Source: Thermodesulfovibrionia bacterium (lineage in GTDB: Bacteria > Nitrospirota > Thermodesulfovibrionia > UBA6902). Taken from it: a stretch of DNA of 64,000 nt. A program made the position numbers and the translations under genes. Below the pieces are notes generated by a model. That model made no database searches. It was not told the DNA's origin and saw only the letters and a program-made list of their open reading frames with translations. Within the stretch, counting starts at the first letter, position 1, and every line of letters starts with the position of its first letter. This document shows positions 9,863 to 19,141 of this stretch, in pieces. Where the stretch lies: NCBI GenBank assembly GCA_020053105.1, contig JAGVNU010000028.1, positions 41,733 to 105,732 on the forward strand, read 5' to 3'.

Positions 9863-10405
9863 ATGGCAAAAGTTGTTATTATTCTGGCCGATGGGTTTGA
9901 AGAGCTTGAAGCAGTGGCCATTATTGATGTGCTCAGGAGAGCGGGGATCGGTGTCATATCAGCGGGTCTTCACGAAGGGCCTGTATCAAGCGCCCGTAAT
10001 GTTAAGGTAATACCCGATACGGTTATTGATACCATTAAAACAGATGATTTTGACATGCTCGTCCTGCCCGGCGGCATGCCCGGCGCTGCTAACCTTGATG
10101 CCGATGAAAGGGTGGGGGGCCTGATAAGGGACTTCAACAGCAAGGGGAAAATGACCGGAGCGATCTGCGCCGCACCTTATGTCCTGGCTAATGCCGGCAT
10201 CCTCAAAGGCAAACGCGTGACATCTTTTCCATCCTTCAAAGACAAACTCGGTCCAGCGATCTATGAGGAAAAAGCCGTTGTCGAGGACGGTAACATAATG
10301 ACCAGCAGGGGGCCGGGGACCGCATTATATTTCGCGCTGGCCATTGTTGAAAGGCTCGCGGGAAGAGAAAAGGCGCAGCAGGTAAAAGAAGCGATGCTGG
10401 TATAG
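9863..10405 (+). CDS. DJ-1/PfpI family protein (YajL/ThiJ-like)
   Basis: MAKVVIILADGFEELEAVAIIDVLRRAGI; nucleophile elbow GAICAAPYVLANAGIL; TSRGPGTALYFALAIVE. Confidence 0.9.
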   Translation: MAKVVIILADGFEELEAVAIIDVLRRAGIGVISAGLHEGPVSSARNVKVIPDTVIDTIKTDDFDMLVLPGGMPGAANLDADERVGGLIRDFNSKGKMTGAICAAPYVLANAGILKGKRVTSFPSFKDKLGPAIYEEKAVVEDGNIMTSRGPGTALYFALAIVERLAGREKAQQVKEAMLV

Positions 10406-10428
10406 TCAACAGTTTTAAAAAAAGTTTC

Positions 10429-10507
10429 AGCCGTTTGAATAGCTTGAACCCCTTGAACAGCGAAACGGCTCAAGGGTTGGAACAGTTCAAGCTGCTGGAA
10501 CGGTTAT
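10429..10507. repeat. imperfect inverted repeat / hairpin (GTTCAAGCTG-type family)
   Basis: AGCTTGAAC...GTTCAAGCT arms with outer CCGTTT/AACGG, directly after the DJ-1 gene; resembles 55587-55618. Confidence 0.5.
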
Positions 10508-10514
10508 TTATATG

Positions 10515-11024
10515 TTACCTGCAGAAAACACACGCAAACAGGAACCTTCTGGCAAAGTAAAAGGTAATGACCCCGGGAACGCTTAACTGTATTAATGGCG
10601 CCAATCCGATTCCGTATATCGTTGGCATAGCAGGCAAATAAGCCCATTCTTTTAAAAGCAGTACCCCTCTGTATTCAATTGCGACCGCTGTTATCAGGCC
10701 GACTGCAAACGCCGCGGAGAGTTGACTCCACTTCATTGAACGGACCCAGAGGATGTCCCGCCATAATCCTGCCACCCCGAGATAAATTGCAAGGACAAGA
10801 GTAGCATCAACAAACGCGGCTTCCATGATCATTAATATATATATGTCCGCTTTGAACTTGAATCCCTGATAAAGAAAGGCCTCGTGTGCCGACTTCCATA
10901 TGTAGTTCAGCAGTAAGGATATTACAAAGATCACCACAAGCGTCAGGGAAATGTGGCTTTTCCTCAGATGATTATCCAATGGCTGTTTCGATCCTTTGGA
11001 TGTTTCTTTCACCAGGTCACTCAT
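10515..11024 (-). CDS. hypothetical multi-TM membrane protein
   Basis: 169 aa with several hydrophobic helices; family not recognised. Confidence 0.6.
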   Translation of the reverse strand: MSDLVKETSKGSKQPLDNHLRKSHISLTLVVIFVISLLLNYIWKSAHEAFLYQGFKFKADIYILMIMEAAFVDATLVLAIYLGVAGLWRDILWVRSMKWSQLSAAFAVGLITAVAIEYRGVLLLKEWAYLPAMPTIYGIGLAPLIQLSVPGVITFYFARRFLFACVFCR

Positions 11025-11189
11025 AAAATTCTTTAACGCTCTTGGTAATCAGGAAACAGTATAGACAACATTCAGGATCACATAACTCCTCCGCCTGTGA
11101 TAAAAAATAACATTATACCGGCCCGCTAAAAGCCGGAGGCTGACGTTTCCTCATTCTCCAATCCCGTCGAAGGGAATAATAGATCCATT

Positions 11190-11579
11190 TTATCGCAAAT
11201 GAAATTTATTGACCTTGTTGACTTCGTCTTCCAATTGCAGCGCAATTGATATGTTTTTTGACCGATCGTCATAATCAGCCCAACCTAAAATATTTGCATG
11301 TCTCTCTGGAGTATCATCAGGAACTACTTCCAGCCCTTTATCAGTAACTTTAGATGTAACAATATCACCTCTGCCAAGAATCTCCTTTTGAATGTGACGG
11401 TCTCCTAAAGACCATATTTCATCATCTGATATTCCAGATGTTCTGAAAACAGAAGTCTCCCCGTTTTTGGTAGGCATAAAGACAGTCCATTTGATGGTAT
11501 TATTTGAAGGTCTGTAATGCTGTTTGGACGTTGCAAATCGAGTGAGAATTTCTGCAGGAGATATTGGAGCTGGAGGCAA
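11190..11579 (-). CDS. hypothetical protein, third gene of TIGR04255 cassette
   Basis: 129-aa ORF with TTG start just after the stop of the preceding gene; co-directional cassette. Confidence 0.55.
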   Translation of the reverse strand: MPPAPISPAEILTRFATSKQHYRPSNNTIKWTVFMPTKNGETSVFRTSGISDDEIWSLGDRHIQKEILGRGDIVTSKVTDKGLEVVPDDTPERHANILGWADYDDRSKNISIALQLEDEVNKVNKFHLR

Positions 11580-11586
11580 CGCTGTT

Positions 11587-12093
11587 CTACCTTCCTGAAT
11601 ATAATCGTTTAAGATTGGATATTATAGCTGGGGGCAAAGAGCTTCCGAAATATTCAATCCCGTGCGTCTTGTTAGTTCCGTATAAACCTGCGTAAATAAT
11701 TTCACTTTTCCCGCTTACACTTACGACAAAAATTGACCGATTCCCTCTGTACCATTCCAGAGCTATCTCGCCATTTGGTTCGGCGGTAATAGAAGGCATG
11801 GGGAATGTCATATTTGAAGGTAGCAAGTAAATTAATTTTGCTGCATCTAATACAGCATCTTCTGATACGGGAAGTGCGCCCGTTCCATCCCAGTCTTCAA
11901 CAGAACACTCCTTAAATACTTCCATGAGGGCGGCAATTGTTTCTTCAATAGGACGGCTAAAGGTTTCAGTCCTTCTGAAATCCCCGATTACCTTATCACA
12001 AAACGTTTTCAGGCCTTCAAAATCAGGACTAAATCCAAAATCCAAAAAATTAGAAACGCTTGGACAATTAGGACAATAAGTTGCTGTGCTCAT
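11587..12093 (-). CDS. hypothetical protein, second gene of TIGR04255 cassette
   Basis: 168-aa ORF overlapping the upstream gene by 4 nt; motif VEDWDGTGALPVSEDAV. Confidence 0.65.
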   Translation of the reverse strand: MSTATYCPNCPSVSNFLDFGFSPDFEGLKTFCDKVIGDFRRTETFSRPIEETIAALMEVFKECSVEDWDGTGALPVSEDAVLDAAKLIYLLPSNMTFPMPSITAEPNGEIALEWYRGNRSIFVVSVSGKSEIIYAGLYGTNKTHGIEYFGSSLPPAIISNLKRLYSGR

Positions 12094-12833
12094 TTGTAAA
12101 GCTCCTGTAATTTTTTTGTGATACTATTGAAAAATATTTCATTCTTGAAATTTCGTAAATTTTCTAATTTGTTCCAAGTATCTTTTTCGGTGAGACCATC
12201 CGGATTATGATGAATAGCATCTATATCCAATATTATAGGTAATGATTTGCTTGTGTCAATTATTGTTTCCAGTGCCTGGGCTATAATCGCGAATGAATTA
12301 ATAGACGGTTTTGGCAACACTATGCGACTGAAAAAACTGCTTATCCCCTGAGGCAATTTCTCCGGTACAATAGGAGGAGCTGTCAAATATTCTCCGAAAT
12401 CTCCTATTGGCATTGGTATATTTAAGTTATTTATATATCTTACAGCAACTCTGTAAATTAATTCCGGAGAGGTAATATCAGCATACATTTTCCATAATCT
12501 ATAAGCTTCGTCACGTAGTTGATTCCAGGTAATATATGGTTGCAATCTGCTGAAAGTGAATCCGTCCAGTCTTGTTTGGACTATTTGTTTCTTATCAGTC
12601 GTTATATAACGATACCCATGCATTTTGGCTTCTGATGACTTCACTATCACTTCTGCCTTGGGCTCAAGCTTAAATTCCGATACTTTTTGTTCCTGTTTGA
12701 CAGGGTATTGCTCTCTTATTAATTCATGAATAAAGTCTATTCTATTGACATCAACTGATGAAGGTAATTTCACACGAATATCGATAAGCGCTTCGGTAAT
12801 AGGGGCATTTTTTAATGTAGGGTATTTTTCCAA
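12090..12833 (-). CDS. TIGR04255 family protein
   Basis: 247 aa, N-terminus PTLKNAPITEALIDIRVKLP and FSRLQPYITWNQL...LYRVAVRYINN pattern of TIGR04255. Confidence 0.78.
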   Translation of the reverse strand: MEKYPTLKNAPITEALIDIRVKLPSSVDVNRIDFIHELIREQYPVKQEQKVSEFKLEPKAEVIVKSSEAKMHGYRYITTDKKQIVQTRLDGFTFSRLQPYITWNQLRDEAYRLWKMYADITSPELIYRVAVRYINNLNIPMPIGDFGEYLTAPPIVPEKLPQGISSFFSRIVLPKPSINSFAIIAQALETIIDTSKSLPIILDIDAIHHNPDGLTEKDTWNKLENLRNFKNEIFFNSITKKLQELYK

Positions 12834-13136
12834 ATGTATATGACCTTAACTGACGGATTTAATACTATAACGGTTTATTGTTACTCAAAGATTAGCTGTG
12901 TAATTTTCATCATTATATCAAAATTAAAATATCATAACCACAATATTATTCGTTCAAAGGCGTGAAAACGGAAAAGACCCCTCGAAAAGATCGTCTGAAT
13001 TATCTTGTGACAATCATTGACAGGAGGTTTATAAGTTTTCTTTCGGCGACAACCGGATTCATTCTCATCGTCTTGCAAGTAGGTCAGATGTTGTTAAGGA
13101 ACAAGAAAACAATCAAACTTGATCAGTCAGGCGACC

Positions 13137-14762
13137 TCAACGGCCGACCGTGAGACCGCTTATAAGCTTCACCAGTGAATTTTCAAGGTCCGCGTCCAGT
13201 CTTATAAATTCCAGTCCGGTCTCATATGAATATTTGCCGTTCCCGTTATTTACCTGGCGCGACCATACGACCTTGCCGCGAGGGTGGAGTGTTTCGTTCT
13301 CGGGTGTCACTATTTTTATTTCATACTCGGAATCAGGGGACACTATTTCCGGCGTTTCCAGACATATGCCGCCGAGGCTGATATTTTTTACAATTGCCCC
13401 GTTTTTACCACCGAGCGCCGCCCGATATCCGTTTGTCACGCCGATGCGAGGATGAGAGCGTGTTTCCTTCCACGACGTATTTTTCAAACGCTGTTCGTGG
13501 TACTGTTTTTTGTCCTTATACATGGCGGCATCGGCCCTTAGCAAAAGGTCCCCTGTGGAGCATGGATTGGCGGGGTCGAAGTGGGCGGAGCCGATGCTGA
13601 ACGAGATTGTATAATCCCTTTTATTCCCCCGGTTGAAAATGCCGGTACTGGTCCTGAGATTGCCGATTACGATACTGTCTATATCGACATCAGAGTGTTC
13701 CGTTAAAAGCACTGCAAATTCATCTCCCCCGATTCGCGCCAGGATATCGGACTCGCGAAAGGTCTTTTTCAGTATGGCAGCGCTGTCAATGAGCGCCCGG
13801 TCACCTGCGTCATGGCCGAGGGTATCATTAATTGTCTTCATATCATTAAGGTCGATGTACAGGAGTGACATTCTTCTTTTTGTGCGGTCAGCCAGTTTGC
13901 ACTGCTGTTCTGCAAGCCTGAAAAAGCCCCGCCGGTTAAACAGGCCTGTCAGATCATCAGTAACAGCGGTCATGCGGAGCTGTTCCTCCAGCTGCTTGCG
14001 TCTGGTAATGTCTCTCACCGTACCCGCGGAATGCCATTTATTATTGATCCGGAAAGATGAAACAGATAACTCCAGTGGGAAATTTGAGCCGTCCTTCTTT
14101 GTCCCGGTCAACTCAAGCGTTTTCCCGATTACCTCGCATTGACCTGTTTCGCTGAAAACCGGGAGCTTCCGGTAATACTGCAGTCGTGCCTCTTCAGACA
14201 CCATCATATCATGGAGTTTCCTGCCGAGGACCTCATGTTCTGCGTAGCCGAACACCCTTTCAGCCGCCTTGTTGAAATAGGTTATGACTCCGTCTCCATC
14301 CATGACGATTATCCCGTCCAGGGAGGAATCGGAGATGGCCCGCGCCCGCGTCTCACTTGCCCGGAGCTGGACTTCCGCTTTCTTCCTTGCAATGGAATAA
14401 TGAATGGACCGCAGCAGTAATCTGCGGCCGACCTGACCCTTGACCAGGTAATCCTGTGCTCCGCTTTTTACCGCGTTTATTGCGGTTGTTTCATCTTCCA
14501 GGCCCGTCATTATGATGACAGGTACATCACCCACCAGGGTGATGACACTTTCCAATGAATCGATATCACAGAAATCAGGCAGGTTAAGGTCAAGCATTAT
14601 CACATCGATGGCTGATGACAGCAGGATTTCCAGCCCTGCTTTCAGCGTTCCGGCTTGGTCAATGATATAGACCCGGTCTTTCGCCTCTCTTAAAAGCTCC
14701 TTTATTATTCTGACATCCCCGGGATTATCCTCGATCAGCAGGATATGCAGTTCATTACTCAT
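13137..14762 (-). CDS. response regulator-PAS-GGDEF-PilZ protein, diguanylate cyclase
   Basis: receiver LIEDNPGDVRII, PAS (GIIVMDGDGVITYFNKAAERVFGY), RESD-ILARI-GGDEF active site with I-site, C-terminal PilZ-like RSHPR...NISLGGI. Confidence 0.9.
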   Translation of the reverse strand: MSNELHILLIEDNPGDVRIIKELLREAKDRVYIIDQAGTLKAGLEILLSSAIDVIMLDLNLPDFCDIDSLESVITLVGDVPVIIMTGLEDETTAINAVKSGAQDYLVKGQVGRRLLLRSIHYSIARKKAEVQLRASETRARAISDSSLDGIIVMDGDGVITYFNKAAERVFGYAEHEVLGRKLHDMMVSEEARLQYYRKLPVFSETGQCEVIGKTLELTGTKKDGSNFPLELSVSSFRINNKWHSAGTVRDITRRKQLEEQLRMTAVTDDLTGLFNRRGFFRLAEQQCKLADRTKRRMSLLYIDLNDMKTINDTLGHDAGDRALIDSAAILKKTFRESDILARIGGDEFAVLLTEHSDVDIDSIVIGNLRTSTGIFNRGNKRDYTISFSIGSAHFDPANPCSTGDLLLRADAAMYKDKKQYHEQRLKNTSWKETRSHPRIGVTNGYRAALGGKNGAIVKNISLGGICLETPEIVSPDSEYEIKIVTPENETLHPRGKVVWSRQVNNGNGKYSYETGLEFIRLDADLENSLVKLISGLTVGR

Positions 14763-14898
14763 TGTTTTCTCCTTGACGTCAACTCTGATGCATGGATATT
14801 AATTAAATTTTACAATAAATAAAACCGGCTGTACAGGCAGGGCTTATCCCCGGATATTCTATTTCTGCCGGGACAGGGCCGGGCGTGAACTAATATGA

Positions 14899-15972
14899 TT
14901 AATTTTTCAGTGCAGGCAGGTGGTCCGTCCCGATTACCTCACCGTCAGATATTAATACCGCCCGTTCGATCACATTCTGAAGCTCCCTCACATTTCCGGG
15001 CCAGTCATAATTGACCAGGAGCTCCAGCGCGCTGCTGTCCAGCGATCTGATGCTGCTGCAAAATTCCTCGGAGTATTTCTGGATGAAATAGTAAACCAGT
15101 GGCTCGATGTCCTCTTTTCTCTCCCGGAGGGAAGGTATCCGTATCGTAATGCCCCGTATAATCTGGAGGAGTTCTCTGCTGAATGAGCCTTCCTGTAAGG
15201 CGGCTTCAATGTCCCTGTCTGTTGCGGCGATGGTCCTGAGGTCCCGCTCTTTAAGCAGGGTCAGCAGCATGCTCTGGAGTTCGGCATTCAGGCAAAGAAT
15301 GTCATTAAGAAATATCACCCCGCCGTCCGCGGCGTCAAGGGCCTGCCGGATTGAATTTGTGTCAGCGGTATTGCACGGTATCGGGAGGAAGGGTTTTTGA
15401 GTCTTTCTTATGCTGTGCAGGAGCTTCGCGCAGAGTTCCTTTTCCGTCCCCGTTTTCCCGATCACAAGGAGATTGGCCGGGCTGTCCGCGATGCTTTTTA
15501 TTTCATCTATGAGCTTCCGCATGGCAGGGCTTTTATAGAGCGATATTGTTTCTATGTCATATTTATTTTCAAGCTGGCACTTTAGCAGGAGGTTTTCCTT
15601 TTGCAGCGCTTTCTGGTTGATCGCGTTTTTTACTATCTGTTTGATTTCTTCATGCATGACCGGCTTTACGATATAGTCATAGGACCCCGCGCGGAGCGCC
15701 TCGACCGCAGTCTCCAGGGAGGCGTATGCTGTCATTACCACAACGATCTGTTCGGGATTGTCCTCCCTTATCTTCCGGATCAGTTCTATTCCATTTATCC
15801 CGGGCAGAATGATGTCGGTCACTATAAGGTCATATGGCCTCTCCTGAAGTATGGCAAGGGCTGATTCAGCGGTATTGACTGTATCAACAAGATAGCCTTC
15901 TCTTGAGAGCACTCTCTTCAGGGACTCGCACAGGGTCTCTTCATCTTCTACGATAAGCAGTCTTTTATCCAT
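14899..15972 (-). CDS. degenerate NtrC-like response regulator (receiver + decayed AAA+, no HTH)
   Basis: receiver highly similar to 6257-7606, Walker A changed to GKTGTEKE, Walker B region GGVIFLND, no GAFTGA loop, ORF ends before a Fis-type HTH. Confidence 0.85.
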   Translation of the reverse strand: MDKRLLIVEDEETLCESLKRVLSREGYLVDTVNTAESALAILQERPYDLIVTDIILPGINGIELIRKIREDNPEQIVVVMTAYASLETAVEALRAGSYDYIVKPVMHEEIKQIVKNAINQKALQKENLLLKCQLENKYDIETISLYKSPAMRKLIDEIKSIADSPANLLVIGKTGTEKELCAKLLHSIRKTQKPFLPIPCNTADTNSIRQALDAADGGVIFLNDILCLNAELQSMLLTLLKERDLRTIAATDRDIEAALQEGSFSRELLQIIRGITIRIPSLRERKEDIEPLVYYFIQKYSEEFCSSIRSLDSSALELLVNYDWPGNVRELQNVIERAVLISDGEVIGTDHLPALKN

Positions 15973-18919
15973 CCTGTTCCTTAGGGAGCCTTATCATGAA
16001 GGTGGTTCCTTCTCCTTTCCCGCTTTTAACGTTAATCGTGCCGTTATGGTCTTTGATTATACCATAGCAAATGCTCAGCCCAAGCCCCGTTCCTTTGCCC
16101 GGTGTCTTGGTGGTATAAAAAGGGTCGAAGATCCTGTCCAGTGCGGACTCTTCTATGCCTGTGCCTGTGTCTTTAAAGATAATCTCAATAAATCTGCCGG
16201 CCTGTTTTATGGAAATAGTAAGCGCGCCTCCGTCAGGCATCGCGTCAAGGGCATTGAGTATGAAGTTGAAAAACATCTGCTGCATCTGGTCCGGGTTCAT
16301 TTTTAATGGTGGGATTTCGTCGACATCGAGTTTCAGTTTGATGTTCTTAAACCTCTTGTCGTAACTAATAAGGTTGATCGTCCGGTTGAGGATATCGGAG
16401 ATGCCGGTGACGGTCTTTTCCGAAGATGATATCCTTGCGAAATCGCCGAGGCTCCTGACTATATTAACAATACGTTCAATATGGCTGTTAATGGTCTTGA
16501 GCGACGTTTCCGTGAATTTTATATCATCTTCCGAATCCAGTTTCTGGGCCCTCAATTCCTGGACAAGGGAAGATATTGATGCAAGCGGGTTTCCTATCTC
16601 ATGCGATATACCGGCGGTAAGTCTCCCTATGCTCGCAAGTTTTGAGGAGTGCAGGAGCTGTTCCTCCATCTTCTTTTTTTCGGTTATGTCTTCGATAATG
16701 ACGACGAAGCCGCCGGACGGGTCTTTCAGGGGACTGACATTGATCTTGAATGACTGCATGGCAGGGGTCTGGACTATCATTTCGCCGTGCATGCCCTGCG
16801 TAAAGAGCTCGCCTTTCATCCACGGCATCAGATGTATGAGGGACATGTTGAATGCTGATGGTTTCTTTATCCCCGTGATGGTCTCCATCTCCCTGTTCCA
16901 GTATTTGACCCTGAACGCGGAATCAATAGTTACGATGCCGACCGGGGCGCTTTCGATAATGTTTTCGCTGAAATCCTTGAGATATGCCAGGTCCCTGTTT
17001 GCATTGGCAAGTTCCTGCCTGGAAAGCCGGAGGGTGTCTGTTATCTGTTTTATGGAGCTGGACAGCTCCCCCCTTTCCTGGTCGGTGAGCGTGAACTTGT
17101 CTTCAAATATTATGGCGGCTATCGGGGAGCCGAGCGCTCCGGACAATATTTTTTCAGCTTCGTGTCTGATCCTGATCAGGTCGTTCTGTGAAACAGACTC
17201 CCGGGGGATGTTGTTTCGTGAAAGGAAATTCGTGATGAATTCTTTTGCCTCTTTCTTCCCTGTATAATGCCCAAGTATGTCCTCGATCTGCTCAATGCTG
17301 TATATGCCCCGGGCAGGGAGCATCCTCGATGAATATGATTCAACGAATTTAAATGCCTGTCTCTCTTCCTCCGCGTCCTGGGAGGTAAAAATCGAAACGC
17401 CGACATAGAGCACAATATTAAACAGAAGCCCCCAGAATAAAGAATGGCTCCAGCGGTCAAGGCCCTCCAGTCCGAATAACGCGGTAGGATTAAGGAACGT
17501 TGAATTGAATATCTTTCCCCAGAAACCTTCATTTTCAATAATGCCTGCCCTCGTGAGCGCGGGGATCATGAGCGTATACATCCATACGGTGAAACCCGCG
17601 ATGATGCCCGCTATCGCGCCCTTCTTGTTCCCGCCTTTCCAGTAAAGTCCGAAAAGGAGCGGCGGCGCGAATATTGTGACTGCTTCAAATGACTTCAGCC
17701 CGATGTCAACCAGGCTGTAGAAATGTCCGATATAGACCGCGAAGAGATATCCGAGAAAGATCAGACCTATAATGATGACCCTTCTTGTATTAAGTATCAT
17801 CAGGTAAAAACCCTTCATGGCGTTCATCCGCCAGAGCGCGGGCATCACAAAGCTGTTCATCACCATCGTGCTTAGCGCCAGTGATTCGACAATGACCATG
17901 GCGGTGGCGGCTGAGAACCCCCCGATGAAGGCCAGGAGTGCAAGATGGGGGACCCCGTGCTTAAGAGGTATGGTGAGCATGAAAAAATCGGCGCTCTGCT
18001 GAGGTTCCCCGAGTAGCAGACCGCCGTAAGCTATGGGCAGAACAAAGATGTTTATGAGAAACAGGTAAAGGGGGAAGAGCCACATCGCCTTTTTGATGTG
18101 TTCATCTGATGAGTTTTCTACAACGGACACATGAAACTGTCTCGGCAGAAACATGATTGCCATCATTGAGAGAAACGTTAGTGAGGCCCATTCCGTGAAA
18201 CTGACATTGGAATTTCCTCCAAGCGTCATCAGGCCCGCGAATTCTGAATTTCTGATCCTGTCGAAAATGCCTCCGATGCCGTCAAACAGCCCATACGAGA
18301 CAAAGACACCCACGGAAATGAAGGCGATCAGCTTTATGGCCGATTCAAAGGCGATCGCGAAGATAAGCCCGCCGTGCCGTTCGGAAACATCGACCTTCCT
18401 CGCCCCGAAAAATATCGCGAAGACCCCGAGCACAAGGGTTATCAGCCATCCCGCAAAACCACTCCCTTCAGACTGTCCCGTGAGGATGGAAAAGGTCGTC
18501 ATGATCGCCTTGAGCTGAAGTCCGAGATATGGGGTTATGCCGATTACCGCTACAAGCGTTACGAGGACGGAAAGGAATAGCGAGTTGCCGTAACGTGAGG
18601 CGATAAAGTCAGACATCGTGGTGATCCTGTTTTCCTTGCATATATACACAATCTTTCTCAGGACAATCCACCACAGTGCCGCCATCAGCGTCGGGCCGAT
18701 ATATATAGTGAGAAAACTCAGGCCTGCGTTTGCGGCCTTGCCCACGCTGCCGTAAAACGTCCACGAGGTGCAGTAGACCGCGAGTGAGAGGGAATAGACA
18801 TACGGGTTTGATACGAGTTTGCTGCCACTCTGTTCTTTCCGCTCTGCGATATATGCGATCAGAAAGAGCAGAAGCAGGTAAACAAAGATGATAGAGAATA
18901 AAACCGTTATGGAAAACAA
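15965..18919 (-). CDS. sodium:solute symporter-fused sensor histidine kinase (CbrA/CrbS-like)
   Basis: 984 aa: N-terminal SSS transporter helices, PAS, H-box ISHEIGNPLASISSLVQEL, HATPase FKDTGTGIEESALDRIFDPFYTTKTPGKGTGLGLSI; TTG start. Confidence 0.92.
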   Translation of the reverse strand: MFSITVLFSIIFVYLLLLFLIAYIAERKEQSGSKLVSNPYVYSLSLAVYCTSWTFYGSVGKAANAGLSFLTIYIGPTLMAALWWIVLRKIVYICKENRITTMSDFIASRYGNSLFLSVLVTLVAVIGITPYLGLQLKAIMTTFSILTGQSEGSGFAGWLITLVLGVFAIFFGARKVDVSERHGGLIFAIAFESAIKLIAFISVGVFVSYGLFDGIGGIFDRIRNSEFAGLMTLGGNSNVSFTEWASLTFLSMMAIMFLPRQFHVSVVENSSDEHIKKAMWLFPLYLFLINIFVLPIAYGGLLLGEPQQSADFFMLTIPLKHGVPHLALLAFIGGFSAATAMVIVESLALSTMVMNSFVMPALWRMNAMKGFYLMILNTRRVIIIGLIFLGYLFAVYIGHFYSLVDIGLKSFEAVTIFAPPLLFGLYWKGGNKKGAIAGIIAGFTVWMYTLMIPALTRAGIIENEGFWGKIFNSTFLNPTALFGLEGLDRWSHSLFWGLLFNIVLYVGVSIFTSQDAEEERQAFKFVESYSSRMLPARGIYSIEQIEDILGHYTGKKEAKEFITNFLSRNNIPRESVSQNDLIRIRHEAEKILSGALGSPIAAIIFEDKFTLTDQERGELSSSIKQITDTLRLSRQELANANRDLAYLKDFSENIIESAPVGIVTIDSAFRVKYWNREMETITGIKKPSAFNMSLIHLMPWMKGELFTQGMHGEMIVQTPAMQSFKINVSPLKDPSGGFVVIIEDITEKKKMEEQLLHSSKLASIGRLTAGISHEIGNPLASISSLVQELRAQKLDSEDDIKFTETSLKTINSHIERIVNIVRSLGDFARISSSEKTVTGISDILNRTINLISYDKRFKNIKLKLDVDEIPPLKMNPDQMQQMFFNFILNALDAMPDGGALTISIKQAGRFIEIIFKDTGTGIEESALDRIFDPFYTTKTPGKGTGLGLSICYGIIKDHNGTINVKSGKGEGTTFMIRLPKEQDG

Positions 18920-19096
18920 TTATCCCCCGTCGTTGCTTTTACTTTTATAAATGGTAGCGATAAAAATAAGGGCGATAAAAATAAACCACGCAAGGAATAG
19001 ATATTTTGAGAGGCCGTATCTGAATATGCTCATGATGGGCCAGCTGAAAAGAATAATGCCGAGGGCAAAAAGGAATATCCATATGTCTCTTTTCAT
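18920..19096 (-). CDS. 58-aa small membrane protein upstream of the symporter-kinase (absent from ORF track)
   Basis: minus strand ATG gives MKRDIWIFLFALGIILFSWPIMSIFRYGLSKYLFLAWFIFIALIFIATIYKSKSNDGG stop; TAA stop abuts the TTG start of the kinase. Confidence 0.7.
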   Translation of the reverse strand: MKRDIWIFLFALGIILFSWPIMSIFRYGLSKYLFLAWFIFIALIFIATIYKSKSNDGG

Positions 19097-19141
19097 AGAA
19101 CAATATTACAATAAAATCAATTTATATAAAACAGGCCGTGC

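Noticed and set aside
12962-13153. 63-aa plus-strand ORF with GTG start and one hydrophobic segment
   Set aside because: No clear SD, overlaps the end of the diguanylate cyclase gene; cannot support it
16374-17267. 297-aa plus-strand ORF
   Set aside because: Antisense shadow of the well-supported symporter-kinase gene; composition is Ser/Leu-rich reverse-complement type
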